Shown here one piece after another: positions 1-6,079 of a stretch of 6,093 nt of DNA. Position 1 is the first letter of the stretch; each line of letters starts with the position of its first letter. The notes beneath the pieces were generated by a model. The model saw nothing but the letters and a program-made list of their open reading frames with translations. It was not told the origin of the DNA and searched no databases. The translations under genes were made by a program, and so were the position numbers. Origin of the DNA: Bacteroides sp. (GTDB lineage: Bacteria; Bacteroidota; Bacteroidia; Bacteroidales; Bacteroidaceae); assembly GCA_019412865.1 (NCBI GenBank), contig DXOJ01000187.1, positions 1 to 6,093 of the forward strand. The letters run 5' to 3'.

Positions 1-11
1 ATAATTGTATC

Positions 12-602
12 ATGTTAGAAAAAGAAGAAATTGTCTCTCCGAATCTGGAGGAGTTAAAGAGTCATTATCGTAGTATTATAACTTTGTTGGGTGAAGATGC
101 CGAAAGGGAAGGGTTATTGAAAACTCCGGAACGGGTGGCTAAGGCGATGTTAAGCTTGACGAAAGGGTATCACATGGATCCTCACGAAGTGCTTCGCTCC
201 GCTAAATTCCAGGAAGAATATAGCCAGATGGTGATTGTGAAAGATATCGATTTCTTCTCTCTTTGCGAACATCACATGTTGCCGTTCTACGGAAAGGCGC
301 ACGTGGCTTATATTCCTAACGGCTATATCACAGGGTTGAGTAAGATTGCCCGTGTAGTCGATATATTCTCTCATCGTCTGCAAGTGCAGGAACGCATGAC
401 ACTGCAAATCAAAGAGTGCATTCAGGAAACGCTGAATCCACTGGGAGTAATGGTGGTGGTGGAAGCCAAACACATGTGTATGCAGATGCGTGGTGTAGAA
501 AAACAAAACTCTATTACTACTACTTCCGACTTTACCGGAGCTTTCAATCAGGCAAAGACTCGTGAAGAGTTTATGAATCTGATTCAACACGGAAGAGTAT
601 AA
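12..602 (+). CDS. folE: GTP cyclohydrolase I (FolE)
   Basis: The product is a 196-residue GTP cyclohydrolase I. The family converts GTP to 7,8-dihydroneopterin triphosphate plus formate, the first committed step of tetrahydrofolate synthesis, in the cytoplasm as a zinc-dependent homodecamer. The zinc and catalytic signature is intact: C85-E-H87-H88 corresponds to E. coli Cys110/His112/His113, and H154-x-C156 to His179/Cys181. The family blocks [12 protein letters not shown] (35-46), QER (126-128), RGVEKQNS (160-167) and TTSDFTGAF are also present. The protein is somewhat shorter than E. coli FolE (222 aa), mainly at the variable N-terminus. Only 11 bases precede the ATG and no in-frame stop is visible there, so a slightly earlier start cannot be excluded, and the promoter lies outside the window. 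The gene is convergent with dnaG. It is the zinc-type enzyme, not the FolE2 (COG1469) family. Confidence 0.97.
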   Translation: MLEKEEIVSPNLEELKSHYRSIITLLGEDAEREGLLKTPERVAKAMLSLTKGYHMDPHEVLRSAKFQEEYSQMVIVKDIDFFSLCEHHMLPFYGKAHVAYIPNGYITGLSKIARVVDIFSHRLQVQERMTLQIKECIQETLNPLGVMVVVEAKHMCMQMRGVEKQNSITTTSDFTGAFNQAKTREEFMNLIQHGRV

Positions 603-631
603 TCTGTTTTCTGCTTACTAAACAAATAAGC
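603..631. other. Short convergent gap, weak hairpin
   Basis: This 29 bp gap separates the stop codons of the convergent folE and dnaG genes. It contains a weak inverted repeat, GCTTA (613-617) and TAAGC (627-631), with a 9-nt loop, and a 10 bp palindrome ATAAGCTTAT (626-635) that runs over the dnaG stop. Neither is followed by a clear T-run on either strand, so I do not call an intrinsic terminator. Both transcripts probably extend into the opposing gene or end by another mechanism. Confidence 0.3.
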
Positions 632-2713
632 TTATCGTAAAACGACGCGATCTCCCAACCGCTTTGCCATGATGCTTTGTACGGTTCTCAACTCATTATA
701 GCGTTGCATAAGTGAGTCGCATTTCTCATTATCATGGGCAAGAGCAGGATCTTGCAGGGCATAAAGCATATGCTTCAATTCCTCTGTTACGATTGCATAC
801 TTGAAGTTAATCATTAACATCGGAACCATTTCATAGAGCCGCTCTTCATCCGTCACAATCTTTTGGGACTTGGAGTGATATTTACTAAGCTGATAACGCA
901 CATTAATCAAGTCTACACTCAATTTACTGATTACCGGATCAGGATGTGCCAGGAAATAACGTTCGGCAATGAAGTTGGAATCGTGCATGTGTGCAGCAGC
1001 TTCCGATAACATTTGGCGGTGCAGCGGATTATGGAAGGCTAACTCGTCCTCTTTCAAATCATTAACCACATATTCTATGACGGTTACCGGAATTTCGTTT
1101 CCTTCTTCATCGGTCAGGTTACACATGATTTTCTCTCCATAACGAACTACCGCCTGTAATATCAGTCGCTCGAATTTGTAGAATTCCTGCCCTTCCTTTC
1201 CTTCCTGCGGAATAAAGGAAGCATAACTGTCTTCCTGCAGAGCAGGAGGAACATCTGTATATCCGCCATCCACTTCAGGAGGTAACGGAATATCTCCATT
1301 AGGTATTGGAACATCTTCAGGAGATGTGCTGCCCTGTGACATCATAGCCGTTCTTTCAGCCATCCGGCGTTCCCGTTCCGTTTGTTCAGCTCGCTTCTCT
1401 GCTTGAGTTTCCCGTCTTTTGGCAACTTCTGATACTAGCAGCTTATCTTCTACATGAAGTAGCTGCGCGCATTCTTTGATATAGACGTCTCTGACAATTG
1501 CTTCAGGGATGACAGAAATACTTTGCACCAGATTACCAATCAGTTCCGCACGCTTGATGGGATCTTTTCCTGCATCCTCCAGTAGCAAGTTCGTTTTGAA
1601 GCGGATAAAGTCCGTTTCATGTTCCGAGATAAAAGTCTGAAATTCCGTTGAGTTATGCTTGCGGGCAAAAGAGTCCGGGTCGTCCCCATCGGGAAGAAGA
1701 CAGACTTTGATATTCATACCTTCCTCCAATAACATGTCAATTCCCCGGATAGAAGCCTTGATACCTGCTGCGTCACCGTCGTAAAGCACAGTCATGTTGT
1801 TGGTAAACCGGTGAATCATACGGATTTGTCCCGGTGTAAGGGCTGTTCCCGAGGAAGCAACCACATTCTCTATGCCGGATTGATGCATGGAGATTACGTC
1901 CGTGTAGCCTTCAACCAAAAAGCAACGGTCTTGTTTTACAATAGCCTGTTTGGCAAAATATATACCGTATAACTCGTTACTTTTGTGGTAAATTTCCGAT
2001 TCGGGCGAATTGACATATTTGACTTTGACCCCTTTCGTAGCACTGGCAAGTACACGTCCGCCAAAAGCCACCACTTTGCCGGAAAGCGTATGTACAGGGA
2101 AAATAACACGTCCCCAAAAACGATCCCGTAACCGGTGGTCGTCCGTTTCGTAGCAAAGTCCTGTTTTTACCAAGTACTCTTTCTTATATCCTTTTTGGAT
2201 TGCTTCTTTGGCGAATGCATCGTGGGCTTCAGTGCAGTAACCTAATTGGAATTTCTCAATGATGTCGTCGCGAAAGCCACGGTTGCGGAAATAGGCCATA
2301 CCGATGCTACGCCCGTCTACATGATTTTTTAGTATATTCTGGAAATAGTCGCGTGCAAAGTTATTAACGATAAACAGACTTTCGCGTTCGCTTTGCACAA
2401 ACTTCTCTTCATCGCTTAATTCCCGCTCCTTGATTTCAATATTATATTTCTTGGCAAGGTACTTCAATGCTTCCGGATAAGACATCTGTTCGTGCTCCAT
2501 AATGAAATGCACGGCATTTCCACCTTTTCCACAAGCAAAACATTTGCATAATCCTTTAGCGGGAGAGACATAAAAAGATGGGGTTTTATCACTGTGGAAC
2601 GGACATAAACCGACATAATTGACACCACGTTTGCGCAGGGTGACAAAATCCGAAACGACATCCATAATTTGTGCCGCGTCCAATATCCGGTCTATGGTAA
2701 TTTGATCTATCAT
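632..2713 (-). CDS. dnaG: DNA primase (DnaG)
   Basis: The product is a replicative primase of 693 residues. It makes RNA primers for Okazaki fragments together with the DnaB helicase. The N-terminal CHC2 zinc finger has C37-P-F-H40 and C58-F-A-C61. The RNA-polymerase core follows with RLRDRFWGRVIFPV (about 194-207). The Toprim domain carries the acidic triad motifs VEGYTDV (E268), YDGDAAG (D312, D314) and PDGDDPD (D342, D345, D347). A charged, Arg/Glu-rich stretch (about 430-455) and a proline-rich linker (about 463-493) lead to a C-terminal helicase-interacting region (about 510-693). The protein is longer than E. coli DnaG (581 aa), mainly through this linker and C-terminus. The ATG at 2713 is chosen because the protein begins MIDQITIDRIL, a typical primase start, and has AGGAGA just upstream. 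A longer reading from a GTG at 2755 would start inside or upstream of the -7 promoter element. The gene appears monocistronic and is not in the rpsU-dnaG-rpoD arrangement. Confidence 0.97.
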   Translation of the reverse strand: MIDQITIDRILDAAQIMDVVSDFVTLRKRGVNYVGLCPFHSDKTPSFYVSPAKGLCKCFACGKGGNAVHFIMEHEQMSYPEALKYLAKKYNIEIKERELSDEEKFVQSERESLFIVNNFARDYFQNILKNHVDGRSIGMAYFRNRGFRDDIIEKFQLGYCTEAHDAFAKEAIQKGYKKEYLVKTGLCYETDDHRLRDRFWGRVIFPVHTLSGKVVAFGGRVLASATKGVKVKYVNSPESEIYHKSNELYGIYFAKQAIVKQDRCFLVEGYTDVISMHQSGIENVVASSGTALTPGQIRMIHRFTNNMTVLYDGDAAGIKASIRGIDMLLEEGMNIKVCLLPDGDDPDSFARKHNSTEFQTFISEHETDFIRFKTNLLLEDAGKDPIKRAELIGNLVQSISVIPEAIVRDVYIKECAQLLHVEDKLLVSEVAKRRETQAEKRAEQTERERRMAERTAMMSQGSTSPEDVPIPNGDIPLPPEVDGGYTDVPPALQEDSYASFIPQEGKEGQEFYKFERLILQAVVRYGEKIMCNLTDEEGNEIPVTVIEYVVNDLKEDELAFHNPLHRQMLSEAAAHMHDSNFIAERYFLAHPDPVISKLSVDLINVRYQLSKYHSKSQKIVTDEERLYEMVPMLMINFKYAIVTEELKHMLYALQDPALAHDNEKCDSLMQRYNELRTVQSIMAKRLGDRVVLR

Positions 2714-2717
2714 TCTT

Positions 2718-2723
2718 TCTCCT
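2718..2723 (-). promoter_or_regulatory. dnaG ribosome binding site
   Basis: On the minus strand AGGAGA lies 5 nt (counting from AGGAG) before the ATG at 2713. It is the best Shine-Dalgarno match in the window, and it decides the start in favour of 2713 over the in-frame GTG at 2755. Confidence 0.7.
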
Positions 2724-2744
2724 GTGAATCCGTTTTTGCGGATA

Positions 2745-2775
2745 CAAAGGTACACATAAAAAAATCCCCTACAAA
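2745..2775 (-). promoter_or_regulatory. dnaG promoter, Bacteroidota type (-33/-7)
   Basis: On the minus strand a TTTG (-33 element, 2772-2775) is followed after exactly 19 bp by TACCTTTG (2745-2752). This matches the -7 consensus TAnnTTTG used by the primary sigma factor of Bacteroides. Transcription would begin near 2738, giving a leader of about 25 nt that includes the AGGAGA ribosome site. The -33 element sits in the arm of the terminator that ends the upstream tyrA operon. The match and spacing are read directly from sequence; activity is inferred. Confidence 0.75.
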
Positions 2776-2794
2776 GAACTTTTTTGCAGGGGAT
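2758..2794 (-). terminator. Intrinsic terminator of the tyrA operon
   Basis: Read on the minus strand, an ATCCCCT arm (2788-2794) pairs perfectly with AGGGGAT (2764-2770). The stem extends past one mismatch by four more pairs (GCAAAA side with TTTG) and closes on a short loop. Seven T residues (2758-2764) begin at the last base of the stem. It starts 25 bp after the tyrA stop codon. On the + strand there is no T-run after the stem, so termination should act only on the minus strand. Confidence 0.9.
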
Positions 2795-2819
2795 CGTTAA
2801 ATCTTGGCAGCGGTATTGA

Positions 2820-3593
2820 TTATTTAATCTTTTCCCGGATCTTCGTCAGATACTTTTTCATACCTTCCGCATCCTTGTTTTCGATGATTTCGAGAAGTTT
2901 TTTCAATTCTGTCCGGATATTAGTCACTTGTCCCGGAGTGCGTGGGTTGAACAGTATTTCCTGAAGCAGGTAATCATCTTCGCTTAGCAGGCCTTTGGCG
3001 ATTGCCATGTGCTTTTTGAACGTAGTTCCCGGGGCTTCCTGATGTTTCATTACGGCAGCAAATACGAACGTCGATACGAACGGAATAGAAAGCGAGTAGG
3101 CTACTGTTTCGTCGTGCTCATCAAATGTATATTCGAAGATGTTCAACCGTAATGTCTGGTAGAGGTCTTTGAAGAATATTTTTCCCAGGTGGTCGCCTTC
3201 ACTGATGATGATGGCATTTTCGCTGCTTAGATTGCTAAGACTTGCGAAAGTCGGGCCAAACATAGGGTGACTGGAAACGTAGCGGAAACCACTTTCTTCA
3301 TAGAACTTCTTCAATCCTGTTTTTACAGAGGCAATGTCACTAATGATACAGTCTTTCGGTAATACAGGCAGTATTTTGCGAAAGGCATCCAACGTGTACT
3401 TTACTGTGACGGCATTAATAACCAGTTCCGGTTCAAATTCCTTAATCTCCTCCAATGTGGTGAAACGATACGTGTTATAGACGAAACGCAACTGGTGCGG
3501 GTTGACGTCGAACACGGCCGTCTCGTGTTGAAAGCTCAAAATATCAGTAAAGAAGGAGCCCATTTTACCGGCTCCAAGGATTAATATTCTCAT
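2820..3593 (-). CDS. tyrA: Prephenate dehydrogenase (TyrA)
   Basis: The product is a 257-residue TyrA-family dehydrogenase. The family oxidatively decarboxylates prephenate to 4-hydroxyphenylpyruvate, the tyrosine branch, using NAD(P)+. The N-terminal Rossmann fold shows G7-A-G9-K-M-G12 and an acidic residue D29 at the end of the second strand, which suggests NAD+ preference. Further family signatures are DIASVK (86-91), S108-H109-P-M-F-G-P114 with the catalytic histidine, and the helical-domain motif EHDETVAYSLSIPF (159-172). There is no ACT domain and no fused chorismate mutase, so the protein is a compact form that may lack tyrosine feedback of its own. It is the last gene of the aromatic operon: a terminator follows its stop, and the 155 bp upstream gap is filled by an inverted-repeat element. 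No Shine-Dalgarno site and no consensus promoter is evident upstream, so readthrough from the DAHP synthase gene is likely. An arogenate dehydrogenase activity cannot be excluded from sequence. Confidence 0.93.
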   Translation of the reverse strand: MRILILGAGKMGSFFTDILSFQHETAVFDVNPHQLRFVYNTYRFTTLEEIKEFEPELVINAVTVKYTLDAFRKILPVLPKDCIISDIASVKTGLKKFYEESGFRYVSSHPMFGPTFASLSNLSSENAIIISEGDHLGKIFFKDLYQTLRLNIFEYTFDEHDETVAYSLSIPFVSTFVFAAVMKHQEAPGTTFKKHMAIAKGLLSEDDYLLQEILFNPRTPGQVTNIRTELKKLLEIIENKDAEGMKKYLTKIREKIK

Positions 3594-3623
3594 AATGTTT
3601 ATTATTTAGTGAGAGTGTGTCAA

Positions 3624-3706
3624 AACACAAATTATCGCAGATTATTTCAACTATATTGATATATTAATCAACGACTTATAAAATTATTTCTGCGATAATT
3701 TGCGTT
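3624..3706. repeat. Inner inverted repeat, 18 bp arms
   Basis: The core AAATTATCGCAGA (3629-3641) is perfectly complementary to TCTGCGATAATTT (3689-3701). With a single mismatch the pairing extends to 18 positions per arm (3624-3641 and 3689-3706). The loop is 47 bp and AT-rich. In the minus-strand transcript this would form a stable stem between the DAHP synthase and tyrA reading frames. Confidence 0.85.
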
Positions 3707-3716
3707 AATCTGCGTT
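3687..3716 (-). repeat. Three tandem 10-mers, consensus WWCGCARAWW
   Basis: Read on the minus strand, AACGCAGATT (3707-3716), AACGCAAATT (3697-3706) and ATCGCAGAAA (3687-3696) are contiguous degenerate copies of one 10-mer. Two more copies, AACACAAATT (3624-3633) and ATCGCAGATT (3634-3643), lie in the opposite orientation in the facing arm. The period is close to one DNA helical turn. Confidence 0.8.
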
Positions 3717-3748
3717 TTATTATTCATTATGACACACCTTCACTCTAA

Positions 3749-4810
3749 CTACTTATTAATAATTTCCATCTGTTGACGAACTGATTCTTCGTGGATGGCT
3801 TCGAAAATCTTCTTCATAAACTCGCTGTCCATACCGCATTGTTCGCCCTGCGCGCCACGTTTTTCCAGAATCTCATTGTAACGTCCGGCTTGAAGAACTG
3901 TGATTCCGTGCTCCTTTTTGTAAGTACCGATTTCACGGGCCACACGCATTCTTTTTGCTAATTCCTGAATGATATTGTCGTCACATTCATCAATCTGTTT
4001 ACGGAGTTGTGCCAGACTTTCGGTAGACTGTGTTTCCGTACGGATTACCAACAGATTGAGGATATAGTCGAGTACGTCCGGAGTAACTTGTTGAGAAGCA
4101 TCGCTCCATGCGCAATCCGGGTTGCAGTGGCTTTCTACAATCAGACCGTCGAAATTCAAGTCCATAGCCTGTTGGCAAAGCGGTGCAACCAACTCACGTT
4201 TTCCACCGATATGGCTCGGATCACAGAAAATCGGAAGATTAGGGATACGGCGGCGTAGTTCGATAGGAATATGCCATTGGGGAAGATTCCGGTAGATCTT
4301 TTTGTCATAACTGCTGAAACCGCGGTGGATAGCACCCAGACGCTTCAAACCAGCGTTGTTGATACGTTCCAGTGCTCCGATCCATAATTCGAGATCCGGG
4401 TTCACCGGGTTCTTAACCAATACAGGGATATCAACCCCTCTCAGTGCGTCAGCGATTTCCTGTACGGCGAAAGGATTGGCAGTGGTGCGTGCACCTACCC
4501 AAAGAATATCGATTCCCGCTTTCAGACATTCGTAAACGTGTTTGGCTGTTGCTACCTCCGTAGAAACATACATTCCAGTTTCTTTCTTCACCTCTTTCAA
4601 CCAGGCAAGACCTTCTACACCGATACCTTCGAAACCTCCCGGTTTGGTACGCGGCTTCCAGATTCCGGCACGATATATTTTTTGTCCTTTAGCAGCCAGT
4701 TGTTTGGCTGTATCCATTACTTGTTCTTTCGTTTCTGCGCTACACGGGCCGGCAATGACAATCGGTCTTTTAGCTTCAACGCCCGGTAATAAAATTGATT
4801 CGAGTTCCAT
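3749..4810 (-). CDS. aroF: Bifunctional DAHP synthase / chorismate mutase
   Basis: This 353-residue fusion catalyses two steps of aromatic amino acid synthesis. The N-terminal domain (about 1-255) is a type I-beta DAHP synthase, which condenses phosphoenolpyruvate and erythrose 4-phosphate. It shows G21-P-C23-S-A-E, K52-P-R-T55, GARTTANPF (106-114), D197-P-S-H200, V225-E226-S-H and W235-S-D237. By family comparison C23, H200, E226 and D237 are the metal ligands. The C-terminal domain (about 264-353) is an AroQ chorismate mutase. A gapless by-eye match to the E. coli enzyme gives R270, R287, K298, R310, S343 and Q347 for Arg11, Arg28, Lys39, Arg51, Ser84 and Gln88, while Q307 and Y311 stand at Asp48 and Glu52. 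The Prevotella nigrescens homologue of this architecture is feedback-inhibited by prephenate, which is likely here too. The gene lies between the aminotransferase and tyrA in an apparent operon, with a weak ribosome site. The function is clear; the symbol aroF is by convention only. Confidence 0.95.
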   Translation of the reverse strand: MELESILLPGVEAKRPIVIAGPCSAETKEQVMDTAKQLAAKGQKIYRAGIWKPRTKPGGFEGIGVEGLAWLKEVKKETGMYVSTEVATAKHVYECLKAGIDILWVGARTTANPFAVQEIADALRGVDIPVLVKNPVNPDLELWIGALERINNAGLKRLGAIHRGFSSYDKKIYRNLPQWHIPIELRRRIPNLPIFCDPSHIGGKRELVAPLCQQAMDLNFDGLIVESHCNPDCAWSDASQQVTPDVLDYILNLLVIRTETQSTESLAQLRKQIDECDDNIIQELAKRMRVAREIGTYKKEHGITVLQAGRYNEILEKRGAQGEQCGMDSEFMKKIFEAIHEESVRQQMEIINK

Positions 4811-4900
4811 ATTCTTATTTGTTTTTATTCTTTTAATAACTTGTTTTCATTGAAATTGTTCTGTTGTCTCATTCTGCTGTCGTTCTCTCTTTGTAAGAGG
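4811..4900 (-). other. 90 bp spacer within the aromatic operon
   Basis: This is the gap between the aminotransferase stop and the DAHP synthase start. On the minus strand a small CTCTT-ACA-AAGAG hairpin (4887-4899) follows the aminotransferase stop, but no T-run follows it, so it is not a terminator. The 10-mer ATTCTTTTAA (+ strand) occurs at 4827-4836 and again at 4905-4914 in the end of the aminotransferase gene. No TTTG/TAnnTTTG promoter was found. A possible 15-codon frame ending at 4825 has one Phe and no Tyr or Trp, so it does not look like an attenuator leader peptide. Co-transcription of the flanking genes is inferred. Confidence 0.4.
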
Positions 4901-6079
4901 TTAGATTCTTTTAATTCTTTCCAGAGCTTCCGCCAGCTTATTGTCCTTGCAACAAAGTGAGATACGAATATACCTTGCTCCGTTGCTGCCGAAGATAAAT
5001 CCCGGAGTGATAAACACTCTTGCTTCATGCAGCACCTTTTCTGTCAGTTCCTCTACATCTTTGCAGGAAGCGGGAATCTTTCCCCAAAGGAACATTCCTA
5101 CTTGTTTTTCGTCGTAGGTGCATCCCAATGTTTTCATAATCTCACCGGCGAGGTGACGACGGTTGCGATAGTTCTCGTTATTGCCTTCATACCAGTCCGC
5201 TTCGGCTTCAAGAGCAGTTGCTGCAGCCAGTTGCATAGCACGGAACATACCACTGTCGATATTGCTTTTCACTTTCAGTATCCATTGCACGAATTCCGCG
5301 TTTGACGCCAGCATTCCGATACGCCAGCCGGGCATATTGTGGCTCTTGCTCATAGAGTTAAACTCGATGCAACAGTCTTTGGCTCCCGGTACACTTAGAA
5401 TACTGATAGGCTTATCGTTCAGGATAAAGCTGTACGGATTATCATTCACAATTACGATATTCTTACGACGGGCAAAGTCAACGAGACGTTCATAGATTTC
5501 CGGAGTTGCATTGGCTCCCGTCGGCATGTTGGGATAATTGGTCCACATCAGTTTTACACGGCTAAGATCCATCTTTTCCAGTGTCTCGAAGTCAGGCATC
5601 CAGCCATCCTCTTCTTTCAGGTCGTAGTTGATAACTTCCGCTCCGAGTATTTTACTCAAAGAAGTATAGGTGGGGTATCCCGGATTCGGGACTAGCACCT
5701 GCTCACCCGGATTGACGAATGCCAGCGTAACATGGAGAATTCCTTCTTTAGAGCCGATTAAAGGCTGTATCTCCGTATTCGGATTCAGTTCCACTCCATA
5801 CCAGCGTTGATACCAGGCAGCGAAGCCTTTGCGCAGTTCGGGGATACCTACATACGGTTGGTAACCGTGTCCGTTGGGATCATGAGCATTGTTGCACAAT
5901 GTTTCGATGGTTTCCCTTGAGGGAGGCATATCGGGGCTTCCGATACCGAGGCTGATAACATCCTTTCCCTCTGCATTCATCTGTGCTACCTCTTTTAGCT
6001 TCTTTGAGAAGTAGTATTCGCTTACACTTGCCAATCTGTCGGCAGGAGCGATTTTATACGTTTGACTTTCCTTCTGCAT
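4901..6079 (-). CDS. PLP-dependent class I/II aminotransferase, probably aromatic
   Basis: The product is a 392-residue fold-type I aminotransferase, of usual length for the AspC/DapL-like group. The PLP Schiff-base lysine is K245 in S-M-S-K-S-H-N-M-P-G-W-R-I-G. Other family positions visible are D213 and Y216 (DNPY, cofactor ring contacts), NPGYPTY (132-138) and the substrate-carboxylate arginine R372 in YIRISL. The region usually read as NPTG is M185-P-T-G188, so the conserved asparagine that contacts the PLP hydroxyl is replaced by methionine. Substrate specificity cannot be set from sequence. Its place directly upstream of DAHP synthase/chorismate mutase and tyrA suggests transamination of 4-hydroxyphenylpyruvate or phenylpyruvate; aspartate or LL-diaminopimelate aminotransferase activity are alternatives. 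The ATG at 6079 is preceded by an AGGCGA-like ribosome site. The antisense and other-frame readings over this gene are treated as shadows. Confidence 0.9.
   Translation of the reverse strand: MQKESQTYKIAPADRLASVSEYYFSKKLKEVAQMNAEGKDVISLGIGSPDMPPSRETIETLCNNAHDPNGHGYQPYVGIPELRKGFAAWYQRWYGVELNPNTEIQPLIGSKEGILHVTLAFVNPGEQVLVPNPGYPTYTSLSKILGAEVINYDLKEEDGWMPDFETLEKMDLSRVKLMWTNYPNMPTGANATPEIYERLVDFARRKNIVIVNDNPYSFILNDKPISILSVPGAKDCCIEFNSMSKSHNMPGWRIGMLASNAEFVQWILKVKSNIDSGMFRAMQLAAATALEAEADWYEGNNENYRNRRHLAGEIMKTLGCTYDEKQVGMFLWGKIPASCKDVEELTEKVLHEARVFITPGFIFGSNGARYIRISLCCKDNKLAEALERIKRI

Larger units (their letters stand above)
3608..3744. repeat. 137 bp nested inverted-repeat element (MITE/REP-like)
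   Basis: The outer arms are 3608-3622 (ending GTGTGTCA, 3615-3622) and 3730-3744 (starting TGACACAC, 3730-3737). They pair over 15 positions with one mismatch and one G-T wobble. Inside them is a second, longer inverted repeat (3624-3641 with 3689-3706), and at the centre a small TTGAT/ATCAA hairpin (3656-3660 with 3667-3671). The element has no coding capacity and fills almost all of the DAHP synthase-tyrA gap, ending 4 bp from the DAHP synthase stop codon. There is no T-run at either end, so it is not a standard intrinsic terminator. The architecture fits a non-autonomous miniature transposable element or an intergenic palindromic repeat. No target-site duplication is obvious. Confidence 0.7.

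Noticed and set aside
150..590. 146-residue open frame antisense to folE
   Set aside because: It lies wholly inside a gene with intact family motifs, resembles no family, and has no promoter or ribosome site; it is a codon-composition shadow.
3608..3744. CRISPR or riboswitch reading of the repeat element
   Set aside because: Repeats are 10 bp, contiguous and inverted rather than spaced by unique spacers; no known riboswitch core is recognisable, and the position is after a stop codon inside an operon.
3594..3748. Separate promoter for tyrA
   Set aside because: The nearest candidate, ATAATTTG-like sequence in the inner repeat arm, fails the TAnnTTTG pattern and has no TTTG at 19-21 bp upstream.
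4538..4853. Plus-strand frames antisense to the start of DAHP synthase
   Set aside because: Two overlapping frames with no recognisable domain and no promoter; the opposite strand is unambiguously coding.
4887..4899. Hairpin after the aminotransferase gene as a terminator
   Set aside because: Only a 5 bp stem with a 3-nt loop, low stability, and no T-run on the minus strand.
4825..5028. 67-residue minus-strand frame across the aminotransferase end and the spacer
   Set aside because: Most of it overlaps the aminotransferase C-terminus in another frame; the unique tail is low-complexity Asn/Glu/Lys with no aromatic run, so it is neither a gene nor a leader peptide.
5027..5495. Plus-strand frames antisense to the aminotransferase
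   Set aside because: No family resemblance; they fall entirely over conserved aminotransferase motifs on the other strand.
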